Source: Chrysoporthe austroafricana
Taxonomy: Eukaryota; Ascomycota; Sordariomycetes; Diaporthales; Cryphonectriaceae
Direction of reading: 5' to 3'
NCBI GenBank assembly: GCA_001051155.2
Contig: JYIP02000006.1
Location: forward strand, 2,046,001 to 2,110,000
Length of the DNA stretch: 64,000 bases
Position 1 is the first letter of the stretch; each line of letters starts with the position of its first letter. The notes under the pieces were generated by a model. It was given only the letters and a program-made list of their open reading frames with translations. It did no database searches and had not been told where the DNA came from. The translations under genes and the position numbers were made by a program. Below are positions 1 to 12,563 of this stretch, in pieces.

Positions 1-474
1 ACCACCCCTTATGTGGCATCCGGAAGAATTCAGTAAATCCTCCCTCACCTTTTTACCTTGGAGGAGTCGCATCATTAGGTTTCACTAGGAGGCGTATAAA
101 GAAGGGACCATTTGGATTCTCACCGAAGTTGCCGGCGGACTCACAGCAGAGGCGTTCTCCAGTTTCTTTCCCTCCTCACGACAACCAATTGAGACTAGAG
201 ATCCTTATAGAGGGCAGCATATCACGAACGGCATTCCATCGCATCGGATTCTTGGCTGTCTTAATTTACACCTGAGATTCCACGTACGCGGGAAGAGATT
301 GACGGAAGAATTATCAGCCAATTTCTGGAAGCCTCTCTAGCGACCTTTAGGGATCACTTCTAGGGATTTAAGCCTATTACCGGCGACCATCAGAAAGACA
401 CTAAACATATACGGCACAACTCATTCGTCGCAGCATCAAGCCCTACATAACAACTTTCCCGACTTTTCAAATTG
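1..474. other. Upstream region of the 14-3-3-like gene; nothing else seen
   Basis: No convincing coding sequence is visible in either direction. The stretch directly precedes the ATG at 475 and probably carries the promoter and 5' UTR of that gene. No RNA gene or repeat was recognised. Confidence 0.5.
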
Positions 475-1476
475 ATGGCATCTTCTGTGGTCGATCGGAA
501 GTTCCTTGGCAAACTTGCCAAGGAAGTGGAACCCGAGAATCCACTGCTCTCTTCCATTTTATACAAGCTTCTCGGTTTGTCTCACCAGCTCTCCGATCTC
601 TTGGTCAAGGCTCGAAAGCAACGGAAATTAGGGCCTGAAAACGCGAACGAAGGGTCTCAAAAGCTGTATAACCACATCCTGTGGTTGGCGAGGGAGGGTC
701 TGGTCATGCTGGAGCAGTATGTGCTTCCTATGGTTGCCAACTCCGGCGTTTTGAAGGTGCTTGCGTACAAATTGCGCGCATCACTGTACCACGTTGTCGT
801 GCTCTTTCACAATCAGCCTCCAGTATCTGCACGGTACATATCATCGCCAGATTCCACTCCCTCTCGAATTGACAAGGGCAAAGGCATAGCAAGAGACGAT
901 GACTTTTTCGAAGCTTCGCCCGCCATGCAGCAAAGAAGTCCTTACGAAGGTGGCCCCGTTGCACCACCACCAGGCTTCGGTCCCGAACCACCAGGCGCAT
1001 TCCTCCTCCCAGTGGGCGACTACCTTCCCACGGCGCATAGGCACTTCCGCGACGCGTTAAGTCTTGCAGATAAGCATCTTTGGGGCTCCCACTCGTTGCG
1101 CCTCTCCATAAAGACAGAATATTCTGCCTTTCTCTACGAATGTGCCCACGACGAGGAAGCCAGCCGCAAGCTTGCGCGTAAAACGATCAACGAGGTGTAC
1201 GAGGCGACAGAAGGCATCGATAACGATATGTTCCAGGATGCCTGCGAGCTCGTCACCGTCCTGGGTAGGATGATGAAGCGGGGCCAACCGCCGTCGAACA
1301 GGAGCAAAGCGTCAAGTCCGGGTACTGTGATCGGTGCACAGCAGCAGGCCGAGTTAGCGTCGTCCAGAGAAATGGAGGTAGAGGGTCGAGATGACCAAAT
1401 TCCGGCGGAACAGGCGGATGTGCAAAGTTCTGTTGTGCCTCCTCCGGCCTCTGAGGCACAGCCGGGGTTTATATGA
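475..1476 (+). CDS. Divergent 14-3-3-like protein (333 aa, single exon)
   Basis: The ATG at 475 starts an uninterrupted frame; one upstream in-frame codon is TTG and is not used. The C-terminal part (about residues 187-270) reads like the last helices of a 14-3-3 domain: a His-x-x-Phe-x-Asp-Ala repeat helix, then HSLRLSIKTEYSAFLYEC, the counterpart of the HPIRLGLALNFSVFYYE region. The N-terminal part contains LEQYVLPMVANSG, matching the LDKHLIPAANTG segment. Canonical 14-3-3 proteins are dimeric phosphoserine-binding adaptors of about 250 aa. Here a Pro/Gly-rich insert (about residues 125-180) separates the two halves, the tail after residue 270 is polar and probably disordered, and the Arg-Tyr pair of the phosphopeptide pocket is not recognisable. 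Phosphopeptide binding is therefore uncertain. The gene is convergent with the SNF2/RING gene. Confidence 0.75.
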   Translation: MASSVVDRKFLGKLAKEVEPENPLLSSILYKLLGLSHQLSDLLVKARKQRKLGPENANEGSQKLYNHILWLAREGLVMLEQYVLPMVANSGVLKVLAYKLRASLYHVVVLFHNQPPVSARYISSPDSTPSRIDKGKGIARDDDFFEASPAMQQRSPYEGGPVAPPPGFGPEPPGAFLLPVGDYLPTAHRHFRDALSLADKHLWGSHSLRLSIKTEYSAFLYECAHDEEASRKLARKTINEVYEATEGIDNDMFQDACELVTVLGRMMKRGQPPSNRSKASSPGTVIGAQQQAELASSREMEVEGRDDQIPAEQADVQSSVVPPPASEAQPGFI

Positions 1477-2140
1477 CAAGGCTTGACGGATGTTCATGAT
1501 TTTAGACAACGCGATCCAACATCCGGCCAAGGGACAATACTTGGCTCCGAAACACATTATTGAAGCGCTTCGCACTCGCCTCCGGAAGCATAGGCGCAAT
1601 TGGCCTGAGAAGTCGTCCTGTTCGTGGCAAGATCTACGTCAGTGTCAATGACTCTGACTTCGCAAGTCTCGAAACACTTGAGTTGCGCATCGAGTCCGAC
1701 AAGTATCTAAATTTTCAATTTGGTGGTTTGCATCGTAGTTGATACCCCAGATCGATCTGAGAGTATATATCTGGACTGCAGTGGACGAGGTCATGGGCTA
1801 GCGAAGAGGGAGGATGGAAGGAGGGGTTTTGGATTAGCAACTGCATTCGTGCGCAGGCACGACTATCAAATAGACTCTATTTCAGCGATCGGGATAGGAA
1901 AATGTGACCTTGACCCCATGAAGATCATTGCACTACAGAACATGAGACGTGTGATTCGCAAGCCTATGGCGAGTTCTAAAGCCTCCTGGAGCCCTCTATC
2001 TGTCTACATAGGTAGCCAGCACTCTTCTAGCCGCGTCTCAACTCAAAACGGCCGTATCAATCCAACTCCATACTGGAGTAATCCACGAAAACTTGGTCTG
2101 GTCATTGCAGTCTATCACTCCCACTCCCACGAGATCACGA
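1477..2140. other. Convergent intergenic spacer; nothing else seen
   Basis: This lies between the ends of the 14-3-3-like gene (+) and the SNF2/RING gene (-). One open frame of about 160 codons exists on the plus strand but starts at a non-ATG codon, has no recognisable domain and runs into the antisense of the neighbouring gene. Likely 3' UTR sequence of both neighbours. Confidence 0.5.
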
Positions 2141-5100
2141 TCAATTCACCAACTCGGCCTCGTTCTCCTCCCTCCGCCGGTCTGCAGCCTCAGCAGTCAA
2201 GAAACCCCTGATTGCCGAGCCCGGATTCTTCACCTCTTTCCGGCCGCCAGCCTCGGCGCCATGCTGGCTCACGTGCCCGAACAGGCACTCCCATAGGTCC
2301 CCCTTGTCCACCGCTTCGCCCTGCGCCTTGCCGCGGCCCATCAGCTTTGACAGGCTCGCGTGTTCGAGCTCCATGGAGTTGGCGGCCTCGATCGCCTCGT
2401 CGGCCAGCTCGGGGGTCGAGGCTTTGGACTTGCCCTTGGACTTGCCCTTCTTGTTGACCATGCGGGTCTGGTCGGTTATGTGCTCTAGGCGCCGTCGCAC
2501 CGAGAGGTTATAGATGGACTCCTCTACGGTGCCGTCGACGATGTAGAGCCAAACGGTGGTCTCTTGCTCTTGCCCAATTCGGTGCACGCGTGCGATGGCT
2601 TGGAGTTCGAGGGCGGTGTTAATCAGTGGCTCGCATAAGAAGACATGCTGCTATGGTCAGCCTAACCAACCATGAGAAGGGGAGGCACAGGTATGCTTAG
2701 GAAGAGACACCACACTCAGATCGTTGTACAGGGAATAAGGCGTTGGGATGTTCCATGAAATAGCGTAGAAGGGTCTTCCCTGGGACATGACGTCTCTTGT
2801 CGAGCCCGTCTCGGGGGGTTTCAACATACCGATGCATTCACGAGATTCAAGCCCGAGGCATGCGCGCGTGCGTGCAAAAGAAAGCACTCAATCGATGGGT
2901 CCTCTTTGAAGTCGGTGATTCCATTCGGCCGTTCAAAAGAAGTAAACCCAATTTTGTAGCGCTTGAACGCCAGACCAAGCACGGCCAGGAAATCCGCGTA
3001 CTGCGAGAAGATGATCGACTTGGCACCGGGGTCGTTCTCGCGCAACCACAGCAAGTGTCTGACAAGATTGTCCACCTTTGTAGTGAAAGCCGGCCCGTCG
3101 AGGTCAATGTTGCGGATATCGGCAAGCTTGTCTCCGCCGAACTCGGTGTAGATTGCGGACTTCTTGGAGGTCGGACTGGTTTTGGTGCGGTCGTCATGGA
3201 GCTTCTTGGGCGATGGACCTGGTCCGGAAGATTCAGAGTGGACTCTGAGTTCTTGTGGCTTGAGTGTAATGTCGTGCAGATTTGAGGCTTGGAGATGCTT
3301 CTTGCAGACAGGGCAATTGCGGTTTGCCTTGAACCACAAGGTGATGCATTCTTTACAGAACTGGTGGCCACAAACAGTGAGAACACCGATCGTGAAGTTC
3401 TCGCGGCAAATGATACACATGCGCGATTCGCCATCAGTAGCATCCATATCCTTTAGGTGGAGGAGGTATCGGTGCTTCGCCTGGGATGACTCAAGCTTTC
3501 TGGTCAGTTGCTCTTCCTGGCCCAGCAGCTGACGCTCCTGCTTCGGTCCCGTGGGACCTTCGTAGGGAGCGACCCTGTGGCATTTTTTGTCAGCATATCC
3601 GGCCGTCGAAATAATGGGGAGAAGTCTCGGAAGTCAAAATGGTCGACGGGTTTCCCTCGAGACACTTGAATATTCGGAAATTCAGGGGTGGGATGGGGAC
3701 ATACATATCGGATACACCTTGTAGCTGGCGATAAAATTCAACTCGAGCATTCATCGTCGCAGTGAAGAGATCGAGTTCCTGGTTCATCGCTTGGGTGACC
3801 TTCTGCTGGTCTGTGAGCTGCTTCTGCGTGACCTTGAGCTGTTTTGTCAGGATATCCAGCTCCATTTGAGCGCGCTTCGATCCATTATTGGCATCAGTCC
3901 GGATCTTGACTGAAGCGGCGCGCAGCTCCCACACCGCGGCCCTCAGTGAGCGTTGAGACTGTGGCTTGACTTCGTCACGCAGTCGAAACAGTTCCAACAG
4001 CTTCTCTGGAAAGGGGCCTTCGCCCTCCTTAGCTTGACGTATAGATGTCTTTGCTTCATGGTTGACAAGTTCGTTGATCTGACCAGTCAAGACACCCTCG
4101 CGATCAGCGATAGCCGTCCTCAAAATCTGGACATAGACAACAATCTCTTCCATGAGCTTGGTGGAGTCCTCATACTCCTCTCCTGTCAGTTCAATCTCAT
4201 CATCTTCATCGACAAGAGGCTTCAACAGGAGCTGGATCACGTGCTCTCGCCAGTCGTCCAGTCGGTCCGCTTGAGCATTCAGCTCGCCTGCCAAGATCTC
4301 GAGTCCCTCGACGGTGGCGCGGCTTTCGATCCCGTGCTGGTCTAGGCTCTTGTACTCAGGAATGGTGGCGAAACTCTGCTTGTTCGCCGACACGGAGATC
4401 TTCTTGATGAGTTTGAGAGCCTTTCGCCGACTCTCCTCAAGAATCTCGCGACGGACAGCCTTTGCCTCGTCGTAGCCATCAACTTCCAACTTCTCAAGAC
4501 GGTGGAACTCATCGGAGTTTGGATCCGTCATTTCCTGGTTCGACCTGATCTGAAAGTAGGCGTTCGCACAGAAGAATATAGCCTTGTGCTGGATCTCCAG
4601 TGCTGATCGAAGTCTTCGACGAGCGTCTCCTACCCTTCCTGTGTTATTCTCATCAACGTCGTCGTCGCTCTCACCATCGTCGTTATCGTGAGCTGTATTC
4701 GCTTGAGACATCTTCGCTTGATCTAGCTCACGACGGAGATACGACCGACATTCTTCGACGATGCCTTTGCTGGCGTCCAGGACACTTTGCCAAATCTCCA
4801 AGGCAGTCTTCACACGCGGCGAGTTCTCCATGAGCTGGCCTCTGGTGAGCTTTGCCAAGAACAACGCACGCTGGTCCGTTCGGATTGCGACTTCGCTCTG
4901 ATCAATCATCACATCCAGAACCTCTGCAACGGTGCGCATCGGCCCATTTCTGTGGCCCAAAGCCTTTCTGTTCCGCGTGCCGACTTCCGGATGTAGCGCT
5001 GTCTGTCGCAAGCGGTCGAGAGCGGTCCTCATCGCTTCCAGCACTCTGGGGTCCTCCGGATCCCAGTCATCACGTAAAGGCTCTCCATACGGACTGAGAC

Positions 5101-6987
5101 CGCAGGTTTCGACAACCTCTTTGAACAAAGTCTGATAGTGCTGCTCCTCGACTGCAGTAAAGGGCATGGTGATTACGTGGCGCTTCTGGGCCGGGATGTA
5201 AATTTCGTGCCTTACGAGCCGTTTCGAGTGACGCAGAGAGAGCTGGTTAAACAACCGTTTGAAGCCATCTTTGTGGTACTGGATCAAGGTATTCCACGCC
5301 GAAACGTTGGATGCGAAGGGCTCGTATCTTAGAAATAGTAGTAAACCCCGTAGATCCTCAACCGAGTCTTTCACGGGCGTGCCCGTGACGCCCCATGCAT
5401 TGACACGAGGTATCAGTCTCGCAAGAGTAGCAGACTTCGAAACACCGCTCTCAATCATCTGAGCCTCGTCCATGCACACGCGCCACCAGCAGAGCTGCGT
5501 CAGGGGGCTCACCGGCCTGTGGTATTTCCGCGGTGCTCGCCTCGCTCGATCCGGCTCGCGCAGTGCGTAGTCAAGCTCTGCCGTTAGAACATTGTAGGTA
5601 GTCAAAACAACGTCATAAGTGCACAGCTTCTTGATGAGCGCGTTTGCTTTGCTCTTCTCCTCGCGAGCTGATTGACTGAGACCGGTGTAGTGCATGACGC
5701 GGAGGCCCGGTGCATGTTCGTTAAGCTCTGCGAGCCACTGCTTCCTGAGAGACGATGGGCAAACGATGAGGGTTGCTGGCGTAGTCCTCACTTCGTGTCC
5801 AAGATATTGGTCAAAGGTATCTGCCTGGCCAGAGGGCATGCGGTGGAGCGAGAATAGCGCTATCAATTCAACCGTCTTACCTAGGCCCATCTCCTCAGAC
5901 AGAATCCCACCTTTGAAATTCTGTTCCAGATCTTGGAAGAACATATGGTCTTTCGTGACCTTGCCAAGGAGCGCACTGATGTAGCATCGCTGTCCATCGG
6001 CGTCCTTCATCTCAACAAAGGAACTCGAGGCGTTGAAGTGAGCATAGCCAACTTCCTTGGTAAGGCTAGTGCCGTTCTCATCTTGGCTCCATTCCATGCC
6101 CTCACGACTCAACATCCACTTCACGGCTCGGCGCTGGAAGGGGTAGAGCTTGGCCGCTAGATCCGGAATCAGGGTGTCTTCAGGGGGCGTATCCTCGGGG
6201 TTGGGGACGTGTGCTGCTTCGTAAAATACTCCAGGGGAGCAAGAGTGTGCTTGCTTCTCGGCGGTGGTACTAAATGTCTCTGGAAAGGCCATTGCTAGCA
6301 TGTCTTTACGGAATTTCCGTTGAATTGGCGACAATGAGGGTGCCCATGTAGTGGTGCTAACATTCCACCTGACCTGGAATGACAGTTTGAGGGACGTGAT
6401 GGTACCCTCGGCTTCGATTTCGGCCTCTGCCGAGATCCAGGTGGCATCCTCGACATTAGGGTTCGACCAGGAGGAGTCTCGGGCTTCGAGTATAGCGGCC
6501 AGCTGGACTGATACATCCCCTGCTTCCAGCGGAAAGGTGATGGAGAACCCTTCAGTCTTCAACGACGGTCGGGTGGAGATGGTAAGGGCATAGGACTGAG
6601 CATCGTCGGCATCATTTGCGAGATCAGCCACATCGCGCAGCTCAAAACGGAGAAGAGCATGGAGATCGGAAAGACAGAACGAATCGACGTCGACGAAGGC
6701 TCCGTCACTGGGCCTCTGAATGACGAGCTCCTCTCGAATGATGACCACGGAGTCTACCTGCTCCCCTGCCTCGGTCCTGCGGCGTTTGGCTGGACGTACG
6801 CTGGAGTCGCTGTTCTTGGTATATTGGTGTTGGAAGAAGTCCAGCGCGACGTCAGGTATGGGATCTAGGAAATGGGTCAATGGCGCGTCTGTGAAAGTTT
6901 GCGTGTGAACTCACCATGTTTGTGGACATCAAAAGTGGTGATCTCAACTTGAGGACGTCGACCTCCCACTGCCTTGCGTCGACCCAT
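2141..6987 (-). CDS. SNF2-family ATPase with embedded RING finger (SHPRH/Irc20 type), 1494 aa, 4 exons
   Basis: The exons are 6987-6915, 6864-3705, 3574-2830 and 2647-2141, and all joins are phase-consistent. Exon 1 starts MGRRKAVGGRRPQVEIT. A SNF2 N-terminal lobe follows with Walker A SEEMGLGKT (about residue 347), a DEAQ Walker B (about 490) and WGVTGTP (motif III). A long helical charged insertion precedes a C3HC4 RING starting at about residue 1131 (CIICRENF, CGHQFC, CPVC). The helicase C lobe follows, with FSQYADFL and ending in QAIARVHRIGQ (motif VI). Known relatives, human SHPRH and yeast Irc20, are nuclear proteins that couple a SNF2 motor to E3 ubiquitin ligase activity in genome maintenance. 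The DEAQ box and the RING placed between the two lobes fit this subfamily rather than Rad5. The gene shares a 626-bp divergent promoter with the mS41 gene. Confidence 0.93.
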
Positions 6988-7613
6988 CTTGATACTTGCA
7001 CCTGATGAGAAGGTCTTATCAAGATGCAGGAATGGCAGGCTCAGATTTGACGGGGTCCTGAGCCCGTAGGTGGTTGTAGATGAAGAAAGGGAAGTAGAGT
7101 AAGAAGAGAAGGGGAAGCAGTGTGAAGGAAGAGAGAATGCACAGTCGCCTCGAGGCTGCTATGCCAAGGTGTACCCAGTAGGGGTTACTCACCGGGGTGC
7201 ATGTAAGTGATGTTAGGGACTGTCCAGTGGAGCTGATACTGGATGTGGGATGGCCTGATGGGTACCACAGTGCACGGTAGACCTGATTATCGGGGCTATG
7301 GGCCCCGACACCTCCGATTGGCCCACTCGTACCATAGCAGAGCGGCCGAAACCCGCTAAAAATCAGTGAAGCACGGGCCAACCGGCCTGACAAGCCTCTT
7401 TTTTTTTCTTTGCTATTTTGTTCAGTATTGAGTTCACGTCACCACACCCTGACACAGGAACACCAGCTCCGACCACTCCGCGACAACCACCAGTCCATCC
7501 TCCTTGCGGTGCTCGTCGCGTGGTAGACCAGGGGACGGGTGCATCTGGTCGACCCTGCAACCTCTTGGTCGGCGCAGGAACTACCCCCAGATAGCTCCAG
7601 GCAACGCGCCGCC
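6988..7613. promoter_or_regulatory. Divergent promoter between the SNF2/RING gene and the mS41 gene
   Basis: The two genes start 626 bp apart on opposite strands, so this stretch must hold both promoters and 5' UTRs. A pyrimidine tract lies near 7395-7411. No separate gene was recognised. Confidence 0.55.
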
Positions 7614-8303
7614 ATGAAGCCATCACGACTGCCATCGGCCTTCAGCCTGCTGCTCCGGCCAACCACCGCTGCCCAGCAGCCCCTCCATATTCGATGCGCA
7701 CACAGACCGGCAGAGTATGTGCCGGTGATACCATCACCGATCCCCTTCGTCCCCGACGTGGCCACCTTTCTGCGCGTAATCGGCCGCGGCCTGAGCCAAC
7801 ATACGGCCAAGTTCCCCACCTGGGAGGCGCTCTTCTCCCTCACATCGCCCCAGCTGAAAGAGCTCGGCATAGAGCCGCCAAGGACACGGCGGTACCTGAT
7901 ACACTGGAGGGAGAAGTACAAGCTGGGACGGTTCGGGCCAGGCGGCGACATCAAGCACGTGCAGGATGGAAAGGCGAAGCTTGTGGTGGAGGAGATCGAG
8001 ACAGGCCCACTCGATGTGGTCCGTCGCGTCGTCAACATACCACTCGACAAGAACATTGAGGAGGTCCCCGAGCAGGAGAAGGTGAAGGTGGATGGATACA
8101 CCGTGCAGGGAACTGGTGTTGCTGGACCCTACGCCCTACCGATGAAGGGAGCAAAAGCCGCTATTGTTACCGCAACGGAGGGCATGTGGGAGGAGAAGAG
8201 GGGGCGCAAGATTGATGGTGGTGAGAGAAGACGGGCGGAGGTGCGCTTCAAGAGGAGGGTAGCCGAGCGCAGGGCACAGCGGGAAGCTATGGGTTTCATA
8301 TAA
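7614..8303 (+). CDS. FYV4: Mitochondrial small-subunit ribosomal protein mS41 (FYV4 family, IGR domain), 229 aa
   Basis: The ATG at 7614 lies in a good context (GCCGCCATGA); an in-frame GTG further upstream was rejected. The N-terminus is rich in Arg, Ser and Leu and lacks acidic residues, as expected for a mitochondrial presequence. About residues 40-105 form the IGR motif domain, with VPDVATFLRVIGRG, FPTWEALFSLTS and LGIEPPRTRRYLIHWREKY, which is diagnostic for FYV4/mS41. The protein is a component of the mitochondrial 37S subunit in fungi. A basic Arg-rich C-terminus follows a less conserved middle part. It is a single-exon gene divergent from the SNF2/RING gene. Confidence 0.92.
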   Translation: MKPSRLPSAFSLLLRPTTAAQQPLHIRCAHRPAEYVPVIPSPIPFVPDVATFLRVIGRGLSQHTAKFPTWEALFSLTSPQLKELGIEPPRTRRYLIHWREKYKLGRFGPGGDIKHVQDGKAKLVVEEIETGPLDVVRRVVNIPLDKNIEEVPEQEKVKVDGYTVQGTGVAGPYALPMKGAKAAIVTATEGMWEEKRGRKIDGGERRRAEVRFKRRVAERRAQREAMGFI

Positions 8304-9559
8304 TGGCCTATGGGTGTTCAAAGACAAGGCGGGAGACAGGGCAGCGGTTCGTTGTCATGTATATTACAGCCCAGAAGCTGCCAAATACCATCAGTACTCG
8401 TCTCACTCTCACTCAGGTGATTCGGAGGACATGTTGCAGGAGACTCATCATTTGCACGCCACAGACAGTGCCTGTGTTCCAGAACGCCTCAGATAACTAG
8501 GTCCACACACATCAAATAAAGCGCGATGCCCGCCAGGATAATCAATCTGCGTGGTCTTGTGTGTAGTTTAGGCTTGGTAGTATCAAGCAAGCCGATAGAT
8601 GGCAAGGTGCGTAATGATTAGGCAATTGCCCGACACGTGTTGACAGTGCAGAATTAGCCTTGAATTCGAGATCATATCTACATGCAGTTGTATGACTCTG
8701 ACTTGTGCTTATTCGAGGTGGGATATGTTGGGGGTTCTCCATGACTACCTCGTCTTCAATCTCCCCCACCTCTAAGTTCATGCCATCCTCTGTTGATGAT
8801 TCTTCATCTGCCACAAATAATCCAATTCGTAGCTGATGATTAGTCATGCTGCTTTCATTTTCTCTTCACTCTCTAAACCTCCTTGCTCTCTCTTCTTATA
8901 GCAACACTTGGCATGATCCCTAAAAGCATAGCGGACTGCACAGAGGTAGAGACAAATTTTCAGAGCCCCATGGATTGTTTTCCTATGAAAAGCACAGTTG
9001 GAGACCCGGGCAATGTTGTTTCACGTGGCTTTTCAGGGCATTCAATCGAAGACTACTACGCAGCATTGTGCGCCTAGAGAAATTATTCCATGGGGGCGGG
9101 ACCCCAAGTGAGGCTGCTTCAAGTGGTATCAGGCACATCTTTGTAAATCAACTAGTCTTATTATACAAGTACCACTAAGTATTAGTCTTCAATAGTGCTC
9201 GTTCTCTATGTTTTTGTGGGCTACTGATGATACAGCAACGTGCTGGGGCAGAAACAGCCTCGATACAATCTTGGGGGAGCAGGATGAGGCACCCATTTGC
9301 TTTCTCCTTGTCTACATAGTTACTAGCTCTACAAATGGAGTTCTGAATCTATACGTAGATTTCCCTTCATGCATGACCCAAGTATTTTTGCGGCCGAGGA
9401 GAAGGAGCATGGATGACATCAGGATTTATGGGGCTACAGTCGGATTCAAGGTTCCCCAAACATCTTTCCTCTCCATGATCTACAGTAAATCCCTTGATAG
9501 AAGGCCTTGAAAGTTTGCTACTACGTTGAAATAAGCTTGACATGCATCTTCGCAGCCAC
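8304..9559. other. Moderately AT-rich intergenic DNA; nothing certain seen
   Basis: Only short frames occur. The best is a minus-strand frame of 101 codons beginning with ATG at 8847; its first half is acidic (LFVADEESSTEDG) but it has no recognisable domain. It could be a degraded gene or transposon relic. No tRNA or rRNA was recognised. Confidence 0.4.
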
Positions 9560-12500
9560 GAATCGTCCAACCGGAAGCGACGAGTATCACCAGTTCACAG
9601 AGCAGAGGCCCACTTTTTAGGGTTGGTGGCACCGGCGGGCCGCACCTAGCTCGGGAAGTTACCGCACTGTCGGGACGCTCGCCACAGGTATCGTGTCCCA
9701 CTCCTCAGGCCGATTTGTGTCCTGGCCTCCTCCCGACTGGTTCTCGATCGCAGGCAGCCTTACCAGATCGCCAGGCCTTGCTACCCACCGGGTTTCGAAT
9801 CCTCTAGAAGGTGTCTTATCGAGCCGTCAGACATGGACGCGTATGCTCGACCGCCGGTGGTGCGTCTAGGTGACGAAGCCACCCCCCCGTCTCGATCGGG
9901 TTGTCGACGCATGTCATCTGGCCTGACTGACGCGCAGCCGGTCTCGAAGCATCGGCGAGGGCTCTGACTCCACATTTGGCCCTCCCATGTCTTATGCTTA
10001 GAGTTTAGCGCGCGAGGTTGCTAGGTGCCCATCCGAGTGGTCGGCTCACAGAGGCCTACGTAATCCCGTCCACGTTGGTACGCGTGTTTCCACACCTCAC
10101 GCCCACCCCCTCCTCGCGGGGTAAGCCATCCCTCTGGTGGTGACTACGTACCTGATGCGTCGTACGTAGGCCACGGCACCAGGGATGCGCCAGAGGCAGG
10201 CGCCCGTTCCTGAATTAAAGTTGTGCTCATGGTTAAACCCCCATACGCCCAGGAGGGCGATCCCCATTGACGTCAGCAACCCCGGGGCGTTCGGAGTAAA
10301 ATACTACGTTGCAGTGACGACGCCGTGAGCCCACGTCCACAACTTGTCTACAGAGGTCAACAGCAAGTAGCTTCCCGGCTCTAGGGTCACCGCGCCCGAC
10401 AGAGCAATGAGACTGTTTCAGCGCGATGAGTCTTTTGCGGCATTTCGCAGCTCCCAATTACCGCATTGCGCCTCAGCCCCGCGACTGCTAAGACCAGGAC
10501 CAGAAGGCTCTTCAGGTCACCTGGCCGCAGCGTAGGGAAGAACCGGTCGGTACGGCTCGCAGGTGGGATCCCGCGAGTCTGTCAATGCCAGGACACAGCC
10601 CGGGCGCTGCTCCTGAATTATCAATTGGCGAATCGCAGCGGCGCGAAATGCTGTCGCCTGACCGGGTTTGGGGCTCGGGCTGTTCCGGTTCTCGCCGGCC
10701 GGGATTCGGGCCCCTGATCCCCGGGTTCCGAGCCTCGTCTCGACGGAGCTCGGCAAGGCCAGCGGGGCAGCCGCCCTCTTGGGCTAAGCTCTGCGGGCGC
10801 GCCAGGAAGTCATTCCGTAGGGTCCACCCCGAGCTCCGATCTGGACAGATCACCTGCCCCACGGTCCCAGGACTCGATTCGCCAGTCCTGCGTAAAGTTT
10901 GGGTGCCTGAGACGGCCCATTGCGTCAAATCTCGCTAGACGCCCGCTGGTGACTCAAGGACGCCGTCGCGCGGCTGTTTTTGGGTCGCCCTGCGGCCAGG
11001 ATGACTCACCCCGAGGGTGACGCCCGGCCTTGTTCCTTGCGGCCGCTCCCATCCATGCCGATCGTCAACTGCATCGCAGAAGAGATCGCCACACGCATCT
11101 GCTTCCGGGCCAGGCCGGGTGTCCAGATCCGACGCCTGCCTCTCTCAATACCCTTGCTTAACACCCTCGAAGTCACTCGTGTCGTCCCCGACAATCCTCT
11201 TGTCAGTACTATTTGTGGCTATGAGGCATATTCGCCCGGCACCTTGATGCGCTGTTCTTGTCTTTTGTGGATGGTAACCCGTACCTCATCTCATGCACGG
11301 CACCAGCCTCAGGTGGCCAGCCAGGGACGGCAGCAAGGCCGTTCGTGTGTCATCCAAAAGTTGTCACCTGTGGCTTGCGGAGGTGCGGCCCCCCCCACCT
11401 TCGCAGCATCACACCAAATATGGGGTTTGCACCCCATGGAGGGTACGGTCCCTGGCTGGTGGACGCGCTTTCGACGGCTCTGCCCACCGAGGCCACGACG
11501 TCGTCACACATCAGGACGTAATGGCAGGAGGAGAGCCCCTCGCCCTCAGCCGCATGCCCAGACCGAACTCCGAAGGATCTATGAGAGCTACCAGCGATGG
11601 TAATTCGAAATCTCACAGGCAAAGCTGCTCAGAGACGCGTCACTCACGTTGCGCTAGTCATCGCAGCGGTGCTTATGCCGGAATGCGCAGAACCGCCCTG
11701 AGTAGTTCGTGCCGATCGCGCCACGTGAGGCACATCAAGCCACAACGCCCGTTGGGTCGCATCGAGGCGCCTGTGGCATCTGCCGGCCTGCGTCGGCCAA
11801 GCAAGTGCCAAGGACTGCGAGCCCTTCACAGGCTGCATACATGAATCTCGACCTCTGCGGGCTGACGATGACTCCTCACGGCATCAGTGCACAGAACCCA
11901 GACAGGACACGGGCCGAGCACGCGTGGCGCGAAGACGGCATGGCCGACGACGCAGTCCATCATTGGCAGATGCCGTCGGCTTCACCTAAGTCACGCCGCC
12001 GCTCTCCCATCCCCATGGTCTCAGTATGCGCCAAGACATTTCGAGGCGCACACCAAGACATTCTCGGGGATCATCAGATTGGAGAGCGTAAGTCCTTGGC
12101 TTTGCGGCGGCGCGTCTGTCGTGCTGCGTTCCTGTCATCGTGCAGTAAGCTCTGGAGCGTTACGAATTAAGCTTAACTACTTGACGGTAGACGGCGAGGA
12201 ACAGGCAGCCAGGCACACTCGGCTCCCCTAGAGTCTCTCGTGACAATAAGTCTGTGCATTACTCATCGAGGGAGGGCGCAGAGGCAGTGAAGCAGAAATT
12301 CAGGCCAATCTTGGTGCAGAGTCGTTTCTGCCTGATATGCAGGACTGATGCACAGGCTGTCCTACCACGAAGTTTGGACCTTAACAGCTGATATTAGATC
12401 GAACTGGGGTTCACTTCGAGGCTGGTCGAAAGTCGACCTGCGGCCAGGACTCAAGCGGTAGGTCTGTTGATGGGCCGTGAAATAAAAATCTCTCGCCCTC

Positions 12501-12563
12501 TCTGCCAGGCTGGAACTGAGTGGCAGTGGAGGCTATTTCCGAGGCATTTGGCTGCTGTCTCCT

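Noticed and set aside
9781..9830. GGGTTTCGAATCC near 9790 as a possible tRNA T-arm
   Set aside because: No matching acceptor, D or anticodon arms could be arranged around it.
10980..11844. Overlapping plus-strand frames of about 180-207 codons
   Set aside because: The frames overlap each other, have no conserved motif, and lie in GC-rich DNA where long chance frames are common.
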